Origin: JALZAA01 sp035938395
GTDB lineage: Bacteria; Actinomycetota; Acidimicrobiia; IMCC26256; JACDBD01
Length of the DNA stretch: 64,000 nt
Assembly: GCA_035938395.1 (NCBI GenBank)
Contig: DASZGY010000021.1
Location: forward strand, 1 to 64,000
Direction of reading: 5' to 3'
In this document: piece after piece, positions 26,143-35,211 of the stretch
Layout of the letters: the number at the start of each line of letters is the position of its first letter
Position numbering within the stretch: the first letter of the stretch is position 1
Position numbers and translations under genes: made by a program
The notes under the pieces: model-generated
What the model was told of the DNA's origin: nothing
What the model saw: the letters and a program-made list of their open reading frames with translations, nothing else
The model's database searches: none

Positions 26143-26745
26143 TCAGCTCCCGGTGGACACCTTCGGCAACCAACCCGGGCGCCCGGCCTCGTAGCCCGCG
26201 ATCTCGTCGTCTCGTTCGAGCGTGAGGCCGATGTCGTCGAGCCCGTGCAGCAGGCGGTGGTGCGTGTGGTCGTCGAGCTCGAACGGCTCGTCGAGATCGA
26301 TGGCCGGGATTGCGACGCGCCGGTCCACGACGTCGATCACGATCTCGACCGACGGGTCGTCCTCGACGATGCGCATGATGCGCGTCACGACGTCCTGTGG
26401 CAGCTCCACCGGTACGAGGCCGATCTTGAAGCAGTTGTTGCGGAAGATGTCGGCGAAGCGCGGTGAGATGACGGCCCGGAAGCCGTAGTCCTCGAGCGCC
26501 CAGACCGCGTGCTCCCGCGAGGAGCCCGTCCCGAAGTTCGGCCCGGCGACGAGGATCTTCGCGTCCCGGAAGCGGTCCTGGTTGAGCACGAAGTCGGAGC
26601 GCTCGCGCCACTCCGAGAAGAGCCCCTCGCCGAAGCCGGTGCGCTCGACGCGCTTGAGCCAGTCGCTCGGGATGATCTGATCGGTGTCGACGTCGCTCCG
26701 GTCGAGCGGCACCGCCCGGGCGATGATCTCCTGGACCGCCTGCAT
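26143..26745 (-). CDS. leuD: 3-isopropylmalate dehydratase small subunit
   Basis: LeuD forms, with LeuC, the isomerase converting 2- to 3-isopropylmalate. The 200-residue length is normal. Diagnostic motifs are DVDTDQIIPSDWLK near the N-terminus, the GTGSSREHAVWAL swivelling-domain loop, and FADIFRNNCFKIGLVPV. It starts one base after the leuC stop, so the two are one operon in the usual C-D order. Confidence 0.96.
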   Translation of the reverse strand: MQAVQEIIARAVPLDRSDVDTDQIIPSDWLKRVERTGFGEGLFSEWRERSDFVLNQDRFRDAKILVAGPNFGTGSSREHAVWALEDYGFRAVISPRFADIFRNNCFKIGLVPVELPQDVVTRIMRIVEDDPSVEIVIDVVDRRVAIPAIDLDEPFELDDHTHHRLLHGLDDIGLTLERDDEIAGYEAGRPGWLPKVSTGS

Positions 26746-26746
26746 G

Positions 26747-28150
26747 TCAGCCCAAGTCCTCGGGTGTCGTGAACCGGCCCGCGATCGCGGTCGCCGCCGC
26801 CACTGGAGGGGAGACGAGGTGCGTGCGGCCGCCCTTTCCCTGGCGCCCCTCGAAGTTGCGATTCGAGGTCGACGCGCACCGCTCGCCGGCCGACAGCTTG
26901 TCGGGGTTCATCGCGAGGCACATCGAGCATCCCGCTTCGTCGCGCCAGTCGAAGCCGGCCTCGACGAAGACCTGATCGAGCCCCTCCGCTTCCGACGCCG
27001 CCTTCACCGCCATCGACCCCGGCACGACTATCGCCCGCAGGCCGTCTCGGACCCGCCGGCCGCGCACGACGGCCGCGGCCGCGCGCAGGTCCTCGACGCG
27101 GGAATTCGTGCACGAGCCGATGAACACGGTGTCGACCCCGATGTCGCGCATGGGTGTCCCGGCCTTCAGACCCATGTACCCGAGCGCGCGCCGGGCCGAC
27201 TCGCGCTCGGACGGATCGGCGAAGGAGTCGGGGTCGGGCACCACCTCGTCGATGGTCGTGGTCTGACTCGGGTTCGTGCCCCAGCTGACGGACGGCCGGA
27301 TGTCGGCCGCGTCGAGGACGACCTCCTTGTCGAACACGGCGTCGGCATCGGTCGGCAGGCTGCGCCAGTCATCGAGCGCGCGCTCCCAGTCCTTCCCCCC
27401 CGGCACGAAGCGGCGGCCTTCGAGAAAAGCGAATGTGGTGTCGTCGGGTGCGACCATGCCGGCGCGGGCGCCGGCTTCGATCGACATGTTGCACACCGTC
27501 ATGCGGCCCTCCATCGAGAGCGACCGGATCGCGGAGCCGCGGTACTCGATGATCGAGCCGATCCCGCCCCCGGTGCCGATGCGGGCGATGACCGTGAGGA
27601 CGAGGTCTTTGGCGGTGACGCCGGCGCCGAGCGACCCGTCGACCGTGATCGCCATGGTGCCCGGCTTCACTTGCGGCAGCGTCTGGGTGGCGAGCACGTG
27701 CTCGACCTCGCTGGTGCCGATCCCGAACGCAAGCGCCCCGAACGCGCCGTGGGTCGAGGTGTGGCTGTCGCCGCAGACGATCGTCAGCCCGGGCTGGGTC
27801 AGGCCGTGCTCGGGACCGATGACGTGCACGATGCCCCGCCCCGGGTCGCCCATCCCGTACAGCCGGATGCCGAACTCGGCGCAGTTCCGGGCCAGGACCT
27901 CCATCTGCTTCGCCGAGACCGGGTCCTCGACCGGGCGGTCGCGGCTGGTGGTCGGGTTGTTGTGGTCGATCGTCGAGACGGTGAGGTCGGGGCGGCGGAC
28001 GGTGCGGCCGTGGAGGCGCAGCCCGTCGAATGCCTGCGGCGAGGTGACCTCGTGCACGAGGTGCAGGTCGACGTACAGCAGGTCGGGCTCGCCCGCGGCC
28101 CGGTGGACCACGTGGCGTTCCCATACCTTCTCGGACAGCGTCTGGCTCAT
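26747..28150 (-). CDS. leuC: 3-isopropylmalate dehydratase large subunit
   Basis: This 467-residue aconitase-family protein binds a [4Fe-4S] cluster through cysteines in VFIGSCTNSR and in GCSMCLAMN. It also shows CGDSHTSTHGAFGALAFGIGTSEVEHVL and TVSTIDHNNPT. It begins at the ATG at 28150 (MSQTLSEKVWERHVV), the usual N-terminus of the family; the frame is open further upstream but only over intergenic sequence. The start is divergent from a winged-helix protein gene, with 89 bp between them, which makes that protein a candidate regulator. Confidence 0.96.
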   Translation of the reverse strand: MSQTLSEKVWERHVVHRAAGEPDLLYVDLHLVHEVTSPQAFDGLRLHGRTVRRPDLTVSTIDHNNPTTSRDRPVEDPVSAKQMEVLARNCAEFGIRLYGMGDPGRGIVHVIGPEHGLTQPGLTIVCGDSHTSTHGAFGALAFGIGTSEVEHVLATQTLPQVKPGTMAITVDGSLGAGVTAKDLVLTVIARIGTGGGIGSIIEYRGSAIRSLSMEGRMTVCNMSIEAGARAGMVAPDDTTFAFLEGRRFVPGGKDWERALDDWRSLPTDADAVFDKEVVLDAADIRPSVSWGTNPSQTTTIDEVVPDPDSFADPSERESARRALGYMGLKAGTPMRDIGVDTVFIGSCTNSRVEDLRAAAAVVRGRRVRDGLRAIVVPGSMAVKAASEAEGLDQVFVEAGFDWRDEAGCSMCLAMNPDKLSAGERCASTSNRNFEGRQGKGGRTHLVSPPVAAATAIAGRFTTPEDLG

Positions 28151-28239
28151 CGCCGACAGGGTATTGGGGGAAGGGCACCAACAAACACCGTTCACCGCGG
28201 CGAAACAGTCGCGAAACACGACGCCTTTACCGTCCCCGC

Positions 28240-28743
28240 ATGGATGTGGTGCTCGTGCGCTGGCCGGAGGAGGACGCCCGGCTGCGGCAGCTCCGGGAGA
28301 CGGGGTCACCCCGGCTGCTGCTCCTGAACGGTGAGTCGGAGCCGCCCGAGTCGGCCGACTGCCTCGAGGACTGGATCCGACTCCCGGCCGACGACCGCGA
28401 CGTGCGCGCCCGAGTGGCGCGGCTCGCCTCCCGGTCCGAGACCCAGCAGCCTGCGCCGCAGGTCGACGGGGACGGGCTCCTGCGCTACCGGGGCCGGTGG
28501 GTCGCGCTCTCGCCGGTCGAGTCCGCGCTCGCCATCACGCTGGTCGACCGGTTCGGTGCGGTGGTAGGCCGCGACACGCTGGCCCGCCGGGCGTGGCCGG
28601 AGGGGACGCCCACCCGCAATGCTCTCGACGTGCACATGCTCCGCCTGCGGCGCCGGATCTCGCCCCTCGGCGTCGAGGTGCGCACGGTCCGGTCCCGGGG
28701 GTACCTGATGCAGGCGGCGCAGCCAAGAGCCGACGCGCAGTAA
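28240..28743 (+). CDS. Stand-alone winged-helix (OmpR-type) DNA-binding protein
   Basis: The C-terminal 90 or so residues of this 167-residue protein form an OmpR/PhoB-type winged helix: LSPVESALAITLVDRFGAVV, then the recognition region TRNALDVHMLRLRRRI and the wing RTVRSRGYLM. The N-terminal 65 residues are too short for a normal receiver and lack an obvious phospho-acceptor aspartate motif, so it is probably not a two-component regulator. TACCGT at 28228-28233 ends six bases before the ATG, suggesting a leaderless mRNA. Its position divergent from leuC suggests that it controls leuCD or itself; this is inference. Confidence 0.8.
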   Translation: MDVVLVRWPEEDARLRQLRETGSPRLLLLNGESEPPESADCLEDWIRLPADDRDVRARVARLASRSETQQPAPQVDGDGLLRYRGRWVALSPVESALAITLVDRFGAVVGRDTLARRAWPEGTPTRNALDVHMLRLRRRISPLGVEVRTVRSRGYLMQAAQPRADAQ

Positions 28744-28760
28744 GAACCGCCGTATCGCGC

Positions 28761-28813
28761 GACGACGGCGGCTTGGCCGCCGTCGTGGCAATAGCGGAGC
28801 TTGCGACGGCGAC
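28761..28813 (+). repeat. Dispersed leader repeat, copy 2
   Basis: The copy forms a perfect 11-bp hairpin (ACGACGGCGGC, loop TTG, GCCGCCGTCGT) followed by GCGGAGCTTGCGACGGCGAC. Relative to the consensus, the head arm has G to A at base 2 and the middle arm has the matching C to T at base 7. The GTG of hyuA follows 17 bases after its end. Confidence 0.88.
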
Positions 28814-28830
28814 AATGACGGGGCGACGCT

Positions 28831-30618
28831 GTGCTCGTGCGGGTCGGCGTCGACACGGGCGGGACGTTCACGGATCTCGTCCGGGATGACGGGCGGGTGG
28901 TCAAAGTGCCGTCCACGCCCGACGACCCGACCCATGCGCTGCAGGCGGCGCTCGACGAGGCCGACACAGGAGCGCCGGTCGAGTTGCTCGCCCACGGCAC
29001 CACGGTCGCGACCAACGCTTTGCTCGAGGGACGAGGGGGACGGGTCGCGCTCGTCGCGACGTACGGGTTCGCCGACGTCATCGAGATCGCGCGCCAGGTC
29101 CGGCCCTCGTTGTACGACCCGACGGCCGATCGACCCCGCCCGCTGGTGGAGCGCGGTCTGCGCATCGACGTCGGGGGGCGTCTCGACGGGCATGGTCGCG
29201 AGCTCGAGCCCGTCGACCCGGCGAGCGTCCCGGCCGTGCCGAACGGCGTGGACGCCGTCGCCGTGTGCCTGCTCCACTCCGACCTCGACGCTGCCCACGA
29301 GCACCTGGTCGCCAAGGAGCTCGCGGCGAGGGGGCTGGACGTGACGTGCTCGCACGAGGTCTCACCCGAGTTCCGCGAGTACGAGCGCACCGTCACGACT
29401 GTGGCCAACGCAGTCCTTCGGCCGGTCTGTCGTGACTACCTGCTCGGGCTCGACGGGTTGGCGCGCGAAGCGCTGGTGATGACGTCCGAAGGTGGCCTCG
29501 TGCCGGCGTCCGACGCGGCCGAGCGACCGTCCGCATTGCTGCTCTCCGGGCCGGCCGGGGGCGTACGCGCGGCGGCGGCGGTCGCGCTCGCCTGCGGCTT
29601 CCCCGACGCCGTCTCGTTCGACATGGGCGGAACGAGCACCGACGTCTGCCTCGTGCGCGGCGGAGTCCCCGAGCCGGCGCCGTCGCGGATGGTCGCCGGC
29701 TACCCGATCCGGCTGCCCGCCCTCGACATCCACACGATCGGCGCCGGTGGCGGCTCCATCGCGCGAATCGACGCCGGCGGCGCCCTCGTGGTCGGCCCCG
29801 AGAGCGCCGGCGCGGTCCCCGGTCCCGCGTGCTACGGGCGCGGCGGCGAGAAGCCGACGGTGACCGACGCCGACCTGGTGCTCGCCCGCATCCCCGACGA
29901 AGCCGCGTTCCCCGGTCTCGGTCGACTCGAGGTCGACGCGGCTCAGCGTGCGCTCGAACGCGAAGGCGTCCCCGCCGACGGCGTCGTCGCAGTCGTCGAC
30001 GCAGCCATGGAACGGGCCGTTCGGGTCGTCACGGTCGAGCGCGGCGACGACGCGCGCGAGCTGGCACTGGTCGCGTTCGGCGGAGCAGGTCCACTACACG
30101 CGTGCGCCGTGGCCAGCGCGCTCGACATGCGGGCGGTGATCGTCCCGCCGCGCGCGGGCGTGCTCTCGGCCGTCGGGCTCGTGTGCTCGCCGCGCCAGCG
30201 CGAGCTCGTCCGGTCGTGGCCCGAGCCGCTCGAGCACGCGGGTCTCGCCGCCGCCCTCGATCGCGTCGCCGCCGAGGCCGTCGCCCTCGTCGGCGGCCAC
30301 GATGCCGAGGTCGAACGCCTGGTGGATTGCCGCTACGCGGGGCAGAGCCACGAGCTCACGGTGGCGGGGCCGGACGAGTTCCCCGCCGAGCACGAACGCC
30401 GCAACGGCTTCGCCCGGCCCGGTGCGCCGGTCGAGGTCGTGGCGCTGCGCGTCCGGGCCCGCCGTCCCGCGCCGCTGTCGCCCGCCGACCTCCCGCCGGT
30501 CGCGCGGTCCGAAGTGCGCGGCCCCGCGGTCGTGGCCGAGTCCGACTGCACCGTGTGGGTGCCCGACGGCTGGCGGGCCGAGCCCGGTCCGCTCGGCGCC
30601 TGGGTGCTGACGCGATGA
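28831..30618 (+). CDS. hyuA: Hydantoinase/oxoprolinase subunit A
   Basis: This 595-residue ATP-dependent subunit is of the N-methylhydantoinase A/5-oxoprolinase type. The N-terminal actin-like ATP site begins VGVDTGGTFTDLV. Further motifs are ELLAHGTTVATNALLEG, DMGGTSTDVCLVRGG and HTIGAGGGSIARID. It works with subunit B to open cyclic amides such as hydantoins or 5-oxoproline at the cost of ATP. The GTG start lies 17 bases after repeat copy 2. Its stop overlaps the hyuB ATG by four bases (ATGA). Confidence 0.93.
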   Translation: MLVRVGVDTGGTFTDLVRDDGRVVKVPSTPDDPTHALQAALDEADTGAPVELLAHGTTVATNALLEGRGGRVALVATYGFADVIEIARQVRPSLYDPTADRPRPLVERGLRIDVGGRLDGHGRELEPVDPASVPAVPNGVDAVAVCLLHSDLDAAHEHLVAKELAARGLDVTCSHEVSPEFREYERTVTTVANAVLRPVCRDYLLGLDGLAREALVMTSEGGLVPASDAAERPSALLLSGPAGGVRAAAAVALACGFPDAVSFDMGGTSTDVCLVRGGVPEPAPSRMVAGYPIRLPALDIHTIGAGGGSIARIDAGGALVVGPESAGAVPGPACYGRGGEKPTVTDADLVLARIPDEAAFPGLGRLEVDAAQRALEREGVPADGVVAVVDAAMERAVRVVTVERGDDARELALVAFGGAGPLHACAVASALDMRAVIVPPRAGVLSAVGLVCSPRQRELVRSWPEPLEHAGLAAALDRVAAEAVALVGGHDAEVERLVDCRYAGQSHELTVAGPDEFPAEHERRNGFARPGAPVEVVALRVRARRPAPLSPADLPPVARSEVRGPAVVAESDCTVWVPDGWRAEPGPLGAWVLTR

Positions 30619-32165
30619 CTGCGCTCGACGCTGCGTCACTGCAAGTGCTGATCTCGCGGCTCACCGGGATCGCCGAGGAAATGGGTGCAGTGCTGCGGCG
30701 CGCCGCCTACAGCCCCAACATCAAGGAGCGGGCCGACTGCTCGGCGGCGCTGTTCACCGGCGACGGCGAGCTCCTCGTCCAAGCCGAGCACATCCCCGTG
30801 CACCTCGGATCGATGCCGGCGTCGGTGCGCGCCGCCGTCGACGCGTTTGGCGATCGCATCGAGCCCGGCGACCAGGTGGTGCTGAACGACCCGTACGCCG
30901 GCGGTACGCACCTGAACGACGTGACGCTGGTCGCGCCGTGCTTCGCGGGCGGAGAGCTGGTCGGCTGGGCCGCCAACCGGGCCCATCACGCGGACCTCGG
31001 CGGGATGGCGCCGGGATCGATGCCGCCGGAGGCGGTCGACATCCAGCAGGAGGGCCTGCGCATCCCACCCGTCCTGCTGACGGAAGGCGTCGCGGAGGTC
31101 ATCGTCACCAGCTCGCGCACGCCCGACGAGCGGCGCGGCGACCTCGACGCCCAGCACGGGGCGAACCGGCTCGGTGTGGCCCGCCTCGCCGAGCTCGCGG
31201 TCCAGCTGTCGTCGACCGCACGCCTCGCCGAGGTCGTCGACTACGGCGAGCGACGAATGCGCGCCGCGCTGGCGGCGTTGCCCGACGGGCAATTCCGATT
31301 CCATGACGTGCTCGACTCCGCCGGTCCACGTCCCGAGCAGCAGTCACCGACACCGGTCGTCGTGACGCTCACCGTCGACGGGGACCGCGCGACGTTCGAC
31401 TTCACGGGCACCGGCACGCAGCGTCCCGGGAACGTCAACGCCGTCGAAGCGGTGACCGTCAGCGCGGTCGCGTTCGCGCTGCGCTCGGCGACCGACCCGT
31501 CGATCCCCGCCAATGGCGGTGCGATGCGGCCCGTGATGGTGATCGCGCCGCCGGGCACGGTGGTCGCAGCGCGGCCGCCGGCTGCCGTCGGCGCCGGCAA
31601 CGTCGAGGTGAGCCAGCGCGTCGCAGACGTGTGCCTCGGCGCGCTTGCACTCGCCGTTCCCGGCCGGCTCGGCGCAGCGGGACAAGGAACGATGAACAAC
31701 GTGCTCGTCGGCGGCGAGGGATGGGTCTACTACGAGACCGTCGGCGGCGGGCAGGGCGGCCGCCCGGGCAAGGCGGGGATGAGCGGCGTCCACACCGCGA
31801 TGACGAACACGCGCGACACGCCCGTCGAGGCGCTCGAGCGGGCGCTCCCGATCCGGGTGCGCCGCTACGGGTTGCGGCGCGGCAGCGGCGGTGCCGGCGC
31901 GTACTCCGGCGGCGACGGCATCGAGCGCGAGCTCGAGGTGCTGGAGCCCGCCACGGTGTCGCTCGTCACCGAGCGGCGCATCAGCCGGCCGTGGGGACTC
32001 GACGGCGGTGAGCCGGGAGCGTCCGGGGAGAACTGGTTGCTCCCTGAGGGTGACGCGCAACGGGCACGACGCCTGCCCGACAAGTGCACCGTGCACCTCG
32101 CAGCCGGCGACGTGATCCGGTTGCTCACCCCGGGCGGTGGCGGTTTCGGTCGATCGCGTTCTTGA
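30615..32165 (+). CDS. hyuB: Hydantoinase/oxoprolinase subunit B
   Basis: This 516-residue partner of HyuA shows ADCSAALFTGDGELLVQAEHIPVHLGSM, LNDPYAGGTHLNDVTLVAP and the C-terminal DVIRLLTPGGGGFG, all typical of the HyuB/oxoprolinase B family. The ATG at 30615 overlaps the hyuA stop, giving translational coupling; the longer open frame lies across hyuA in another phase. The substrate, whether hydantoin, oxoproline or another lactam, cannot be decided from the sequence. Confidence 0.94.
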   Translation: MTALDAASLQVLISRLTGIAEEMGAVLRRAAYSPNIKERADCSAALFTGDGELLVQAEHIPVHLGSMPASVRAAVDAFGDRIEPGDQVVLNDPYAGGTHLNDVTLVAPCFAGGELVGWAANRAHHADLGGMAPGSMPPEAVDIQQEGLRIPPVLLTEGVAEVIVTSSRTPDERRGDLDAQHGANRLGVARLAELAVQLSSTARLAEVVDYGERRMRAALAALPDGQFRFHDVLDSAGPRPEQQSPTPVVVTLTVDGDRATFDFTGTGTQRPGNVNAVEAVTVSAVAFALRSATDPSIPANGGAMRPVMVIAPPGTVVAARPPAAVGAGNVEVSQRVADVCLGALALAVPGRLGAAGQGTMNNVLVGGEGWVYYETVGGGQGGRPGKAGMSGVHTAMTNTRDTPVEALERALPIRVRRYGLRRGSGGAGAYSGGDGIERELEVLEPATVSLVTERRISRPWGLDGGEPGASGENWLLPEGDAQRARRLPDKCTVHLAAGDVIRLLTPGGGGFGRSRS

Positions 32166-32201
32166 CCGCCGCAGTGGCGGGCCGGAGGGCGCGCACGGTC
32201 A

Positions 32202-32672
32202 TCACACTCCCGGACGCACGCTCACGACCTCGACCTGGAACGCGCGGCGCGGCCCCTCGTACGTGACGACCTCGCCCGGACCGTGACCGAGCAGGGCCTG
32301 GCCGAGCGGCGAGCCGGTCGAAAGCACGTCATAGGTCTCGTGCCGTTCCTCGATGGAGCCGACGAGATACAGGGTCGTCTCGTCGTCACCCTCGATCTTC
32401 ACCTCGACCACGGTGCCCGGCTCCACGACGTCGCCGGCGACCGACTCGACCTGCACCGCACGTCGCAGCATGTCCTCGAGCTGGCGGACGCGGGACTCGT
32501 TGTGGCCCTGCTCGTTCTTCGCCGCGTCGTAGTCGGCGTTCTCGCGAATGTCGCCGTGCTCACGGGCGCGCTCGATCCAAGCCGAGATCTCCCGGCGGTG
32601 CTCGCCGGACCGCCATTCGAGCTCCTCCTCGAGCCGTCGGCGCGCGTCCGCTGAAAGGTGCAGATCGTCCAT
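32202..32672 (-). CDS. greA: Transcription elongation factor GreA
   Basis: GreA stimulates transcript cleavage by backtracked RNA polymerase. The 156-residue protein has the N-terminal coiled coil with the tip motif ERAREHGDIRENADYDAAKNEQ, including the acidic pair that reaches the polymerase active site, and the C-terminal FKBP-like domain (about 80-156) with TGSPLGQALLGHGPGEVV. The length is normal. It converges with hyuB, with 36 bp between stops. Confidence 0.95.
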   Translation of the reverse strand: MDDLHLSADARRRLEEELEWRSGEHRREISAWIERAREHGDIRENADYDAAKNEQGHNESRVRQLEDMLRRAVQVESVAGDVVEPGTVVEVKIEGDDETTLYLVGSIEERHETYDVLSTGSPLGQALLGHGPGEVVTYEGPRRAFQVEVVSVRPGV

Positions 32673-32716
32673 AAGGGGGAGATGCTACCGCCGGCCCTCC
32701 GGCAGCCGGACGAGCG

Positions 32717-33403
32717 CTACGTCTTGCGGAAGAAGACCTGGAACTCCATCACGCCCTGGTCCTTCACCGAGACGAAGCCGCCGATGTTCGGCGCTTCGAT
32801 CTGGTAGTCCGCGAACCGGACGTCGAGGCTGCCGACGACCTGGATGTCGCGGCCGTCCCAGCGGCCCTCCAGCGGGATCGACACCGGGCGCGTGACGCCG
32901 TGCAGCGTGAAATCGCCTTTGGCCGTCGTGTGCACCGTCTCACCCACCTTGGGGACCGACTGAAACGAGATCGGCTGGGTGAGCACGAACTTCGACTGCG
33001 GGAACTTCTCCGATTCGAGGCCGAGGCTCTTGATGCGGTTGTCGCGCATGTCGCGATCCGACTTGAGGCTCAGCAGGTTGGCATCGACGGTGACGTCCTT
33101 CACGGTCATCCCGTCGATCGCGAAGCTGCCCGTGACCTCGCTCGTGCGACCGGTGGCGGTGCTCTCCACCCCCACCGCCGCCAGCTGCTCCTGTACGCGG
33201 TACCCGACGAAGCTCTGGGCGTCGCCGGCGGCGACTCGGTACGTGCCGTCCAGCGAGCCACCGCCGACGGTGGTGGTCTTGGTGATCGCCGCCGGCGGCT
33301 TGGGATCGCTCTTGAGGAAGAAGTACCAGCCGCCTACTGCGAGCCCGGCGAGCAGCACGACCAGGGCGCCCACGCCGATCAGGACCTTCGTCAGCAACCT
33401 CAT
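32717..33403 (-). CDS. Membrane-anchored YceI-family lipid-binding protein
   Basis: This 228-residue protein has an N-terminal transmembrane anchor (about 7-29) and an extracytoplasmic YceI lipocalin-like domain (about 50-226). The domain shows GTYRVAAGDAQSFVGYRV, DNRIKSLGLESEKFPQSKFVL and the GDFTLHGVTRPVSIPL signature. YceI domains bind polyisoprenoids or other amphiphiles in a beta-barrel. It lies on the same strand as greA, 44 bp upstream of it. Confidence 0.9.
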   Translation of the reverse strand: MRLLTKVLIGVGALVVLLAGLAVGGWYFFLKSDPKPPAAITKTTTVGGGSLDGTYRVAAGDAQSFVGYRVQEQLAAVGVESTATGRTSEVTGSFAIDGMTVKDVTVDANLLSLKSDRDMRDNRIKSLGLESEKFPQSKFVLTQPISFQSVPKVGETVHTTAKGDFTLHGVTRPVSIPLEGRWDGRDIQVVGSLDVRFADYQIEAPNIGGFVSVKDQGVMEFQVFFRKT

Positions 33404-33517
33404 CCACCCTCCGAGGTCGGCGTCGCATCACGCTACAGATGTATACGGACGACCGGCGTCAGGGGTTCGGAATTCTTCTCATGCTCGCTTCATGCGAAGG
33501 TCCGTAGTCACACGACA

Positions 33518-35095
33518 GTGGACCGGCGGCAGTTCCTCTTCGGCGCGGCCGCGTTCGCTGCCGCCGCGGTCGCGGGCGTTGCGATCGGGTTCGACGAGCT
33601 GCAGGGGAGCGGACCCGCGCGTCCCGGCCGCCGAGCCAAGCCCAATGCGAGCAGCCCGCCCGCGACCGCTGCTCCGCTCGTGCCCGCCGACGCTCTCCAT
33701 GCCGAGTGGGTCGCAGCGGAAAACGCCAAGCCGGGCACCGCCAGCTGGCAGATCACGGGGCCAGCCGAAGGCGACGCCATGGAGGGCTACGCGAGCGCGG
33801 TGAGCGCGGTCCAGGGGGACACCGTCATGCTCTACGCGTCGACGGCTGCGCGGTCGTTTCACGTCGAGGCATACCGGATGGGCTGGTACGGAGGAACCGG
33901 CGGACGGTTGGTCTGGAGGTCGGACGACATTCCCGGCAAGCGGCAATCCGCGCCCACCGTCACGCCGGGCGTCAACCTCGTCGAGGCAAGCTGGCAACCG
34001 TCGACCCGGATCACCGTCGACGCGTCGTGGCCGCCGGGGTGCTACCTGCTCAAGCTCGTCGCTCCCGCCGAGGGAGTGCAACGGTGGGTACCGCTCACGG
34101 TTCGGGACGACTCGAGCCGTTCCGCGTTCCTCATGATGAACGCGGTGTCCGAGTGGCAGGCCTATAACGAGTGGGGCGGGTACTCCCTGTACTTCGGGCG
34201 CGGACGCGGCGGCCGGACCTTCGGCAACCGCGGCCGAATCGTGTCGTACGACCGGCCGTACTCGCAGACCGGCGGCGCGGGCGACTTCGTGGGGCTCGAG
34301 TTCCCCCTCGTCCAACTGCTCGAGCGACTCGGTTACGACGTGAGCTACATCACGAGCGTCGACCTTCACCGCCGTCCCGAGCTCGTCCTTCAACACCGGA
34401 CGCTCCTCTCGCCCGGGCATGACGAGTACTGGTCGAAGCCGATGCGTGACGGCGCAGAAGCCGCCCGGGACCATGGCGTGAACCTCGCGTTCTTCGGAGC
34501 CAACGCCGCCTACCGCCAGATCCGATTCGAACCTTCGTCCACTGGACCGGACCGTCACCAGGTCTGCTACAAGGCGGCCAACGAAGACCCGATGCGCATG
34601 ACCGATCCGTCACTGGTCACTGTGAACTGGCGCGACCCGCCGCTGAATCGACCCGAGAGCTCGATGATCGGCCAGCAGTACGAGTGCAACCCGGTGAAGG
34701 CGGACATGGTGATCACCGATCCGGGCGCGTGGGTCTTCGAAGGCACAGGCGTGACCGCGGGTCAGAGGCTCGTCGACGGCGTCGGGCCCGAGTTCGACCG
34801 GTACATCGCGGGACCGATGACGCCCCGCAACGTCCAGATCCTCGCTCACTCGCCGGTGAACTGCCACGGCAAGGCGAGTTTCTCCGACATGACCTATTAC
34901 ACGGCGCCCAGCGGCGCGGGGGTGTTCGCGTCCGGATCGATCTGGTGGATCACCAAATCGACGCCGCCCGGACCAAATTCGCCGTTCAACCCCATCGCCA
35001 ACGCCGCCACCGAGAACGTCCTGCGCGTCTTCGGGGCGGGGCCTGCCGGGCACACGCATCCCTCCACGCCGAACGCGATGACCGTGCATCCGTGA
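33518..35095 (+). CDS. Tat-exported protein related to the N,N-dimethylformamidase large subunit
   Basis: This 525-residue protein begins with a twin-arginine signal (DRRQFLFGAAAFAAAAVAG), so it should be exported folded. The body contains FHVEAYRMGWYGGTGGRLVW, NEWGGYSLY and SPGHDEYWSKPMRDG, which recall the large-subunit domain of N,N-dimethylformamidase. That relationship is by general resemblance, and an amidohydrolase activity is unproven. The GTG at 33518 is chosen because it puts the RR motif at the N-terminus; the frame is open upstream to 32900 with no signal. It is divergent from the YceI gene. Confidence 0.78.
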   Translation: MDRRQFLFGAAAFAAAAVAGVAIGFDELQGSGPARPGRRAKPNASSPPATAAPLVPADALHAEWVAAENAKPGTASWQITGPAEGDAMEGYASAVSAVQGDTVMLYASTAARSFHVEAYRMGWYGGTGGRLVWRSDDIPGKRQSAPTVTPGVNLVEASWQPSTRITVDASWPPGCYLLKLVAPAEGVQRWVPLTVRDDSSRSAFLMMNAVSEWQAYNEWGGYSLYFGRGRGGRTFGNRGRIVSYDRPYSQTGGAGDFVGLEFPLVQLLERLGYDVSYITSVDLHRRPELVLQHRTLLSPGHDEYWSKPMRDGAEAARDHGVNLAFFGANAAYRQIRFEPSSTGPDRHQVCYKAANEDPMRMTDPSLVTVNWRDPPLNRPESSMIGQQYECNPVKADMVITDPGAWVFEGTGVTAGQRLVDGVGPEFDRYIAGPMTPRNVQILAHSPVNCHGKASFSDMTYYTAPSGAGVFASGSIWWITKSTPPGPNSPFNPIANAATENVLRVFGAGPAGHTHPSTPNAMTVHP

Positions 35096-35131
35096 TGATC
35101 CAATCCAGGGTCCGGACTCGAGCGGATCGAC

Positions 35132-35137
35132 TACGAT
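35132..35137 (+). promoter_or_regulatory. Probable -10 of the leuB-ilvE-cimA leader
   Basis: TACGAT matches the TANNAT core. It ends eight bases before the second ATG of the leader peptide at 35146, so transcription could start at or next to that codon. No consensus -35 is seen. Confidence 0.45.
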
Positions 35138-35139
35138 CG

Positions 35140-35181
35140 ATGCCGATGAGCCGACTCAGCACCGTCATCGTCATTCGCTAG
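35140..35181 (+). CDS. Val/Ile leader peptide of the leuB-ilvE-cimA attenuator
   Basis: A 13-residue frame, MPMSRLSTVIVIR, carries four consecutive branched-chain codons (GTC ATC GTC ATT) just before its stop, plus one leucine. A second in-frame ATG at 35146 may be the true, leaderless start. A perfect 11-bp hairpin begins at its stop codon and an intrinsic terminator follows, so it has the layout of an ilv-type attenuator. The codon choice fits the genes downstream: ilvE makes all three branched-chain amino acids and cimA commits carbon to isoleucine. Confidence 0.85.
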   Translation: MPMSRLSTVIVIR

Positions 35182-35205
35182 CGAACGCCGGCGCCCGGCG
35201 TTCGC
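35181..35205 (+). promoter_or_regulatory. First hairpin of the Val/Ile attenuator
   Basis: GCGAACGCCGG pairs perfectly with CCGGCGTTCGC (11 bp, loop CGC). It begins at the last base of the leader stop codon, so a ribosome finishing the leader peptide would block it. It probably acts as the pause/protector hairpin. Confidence 0.7.
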
Positions 35206-35211
35206 CCTCGA

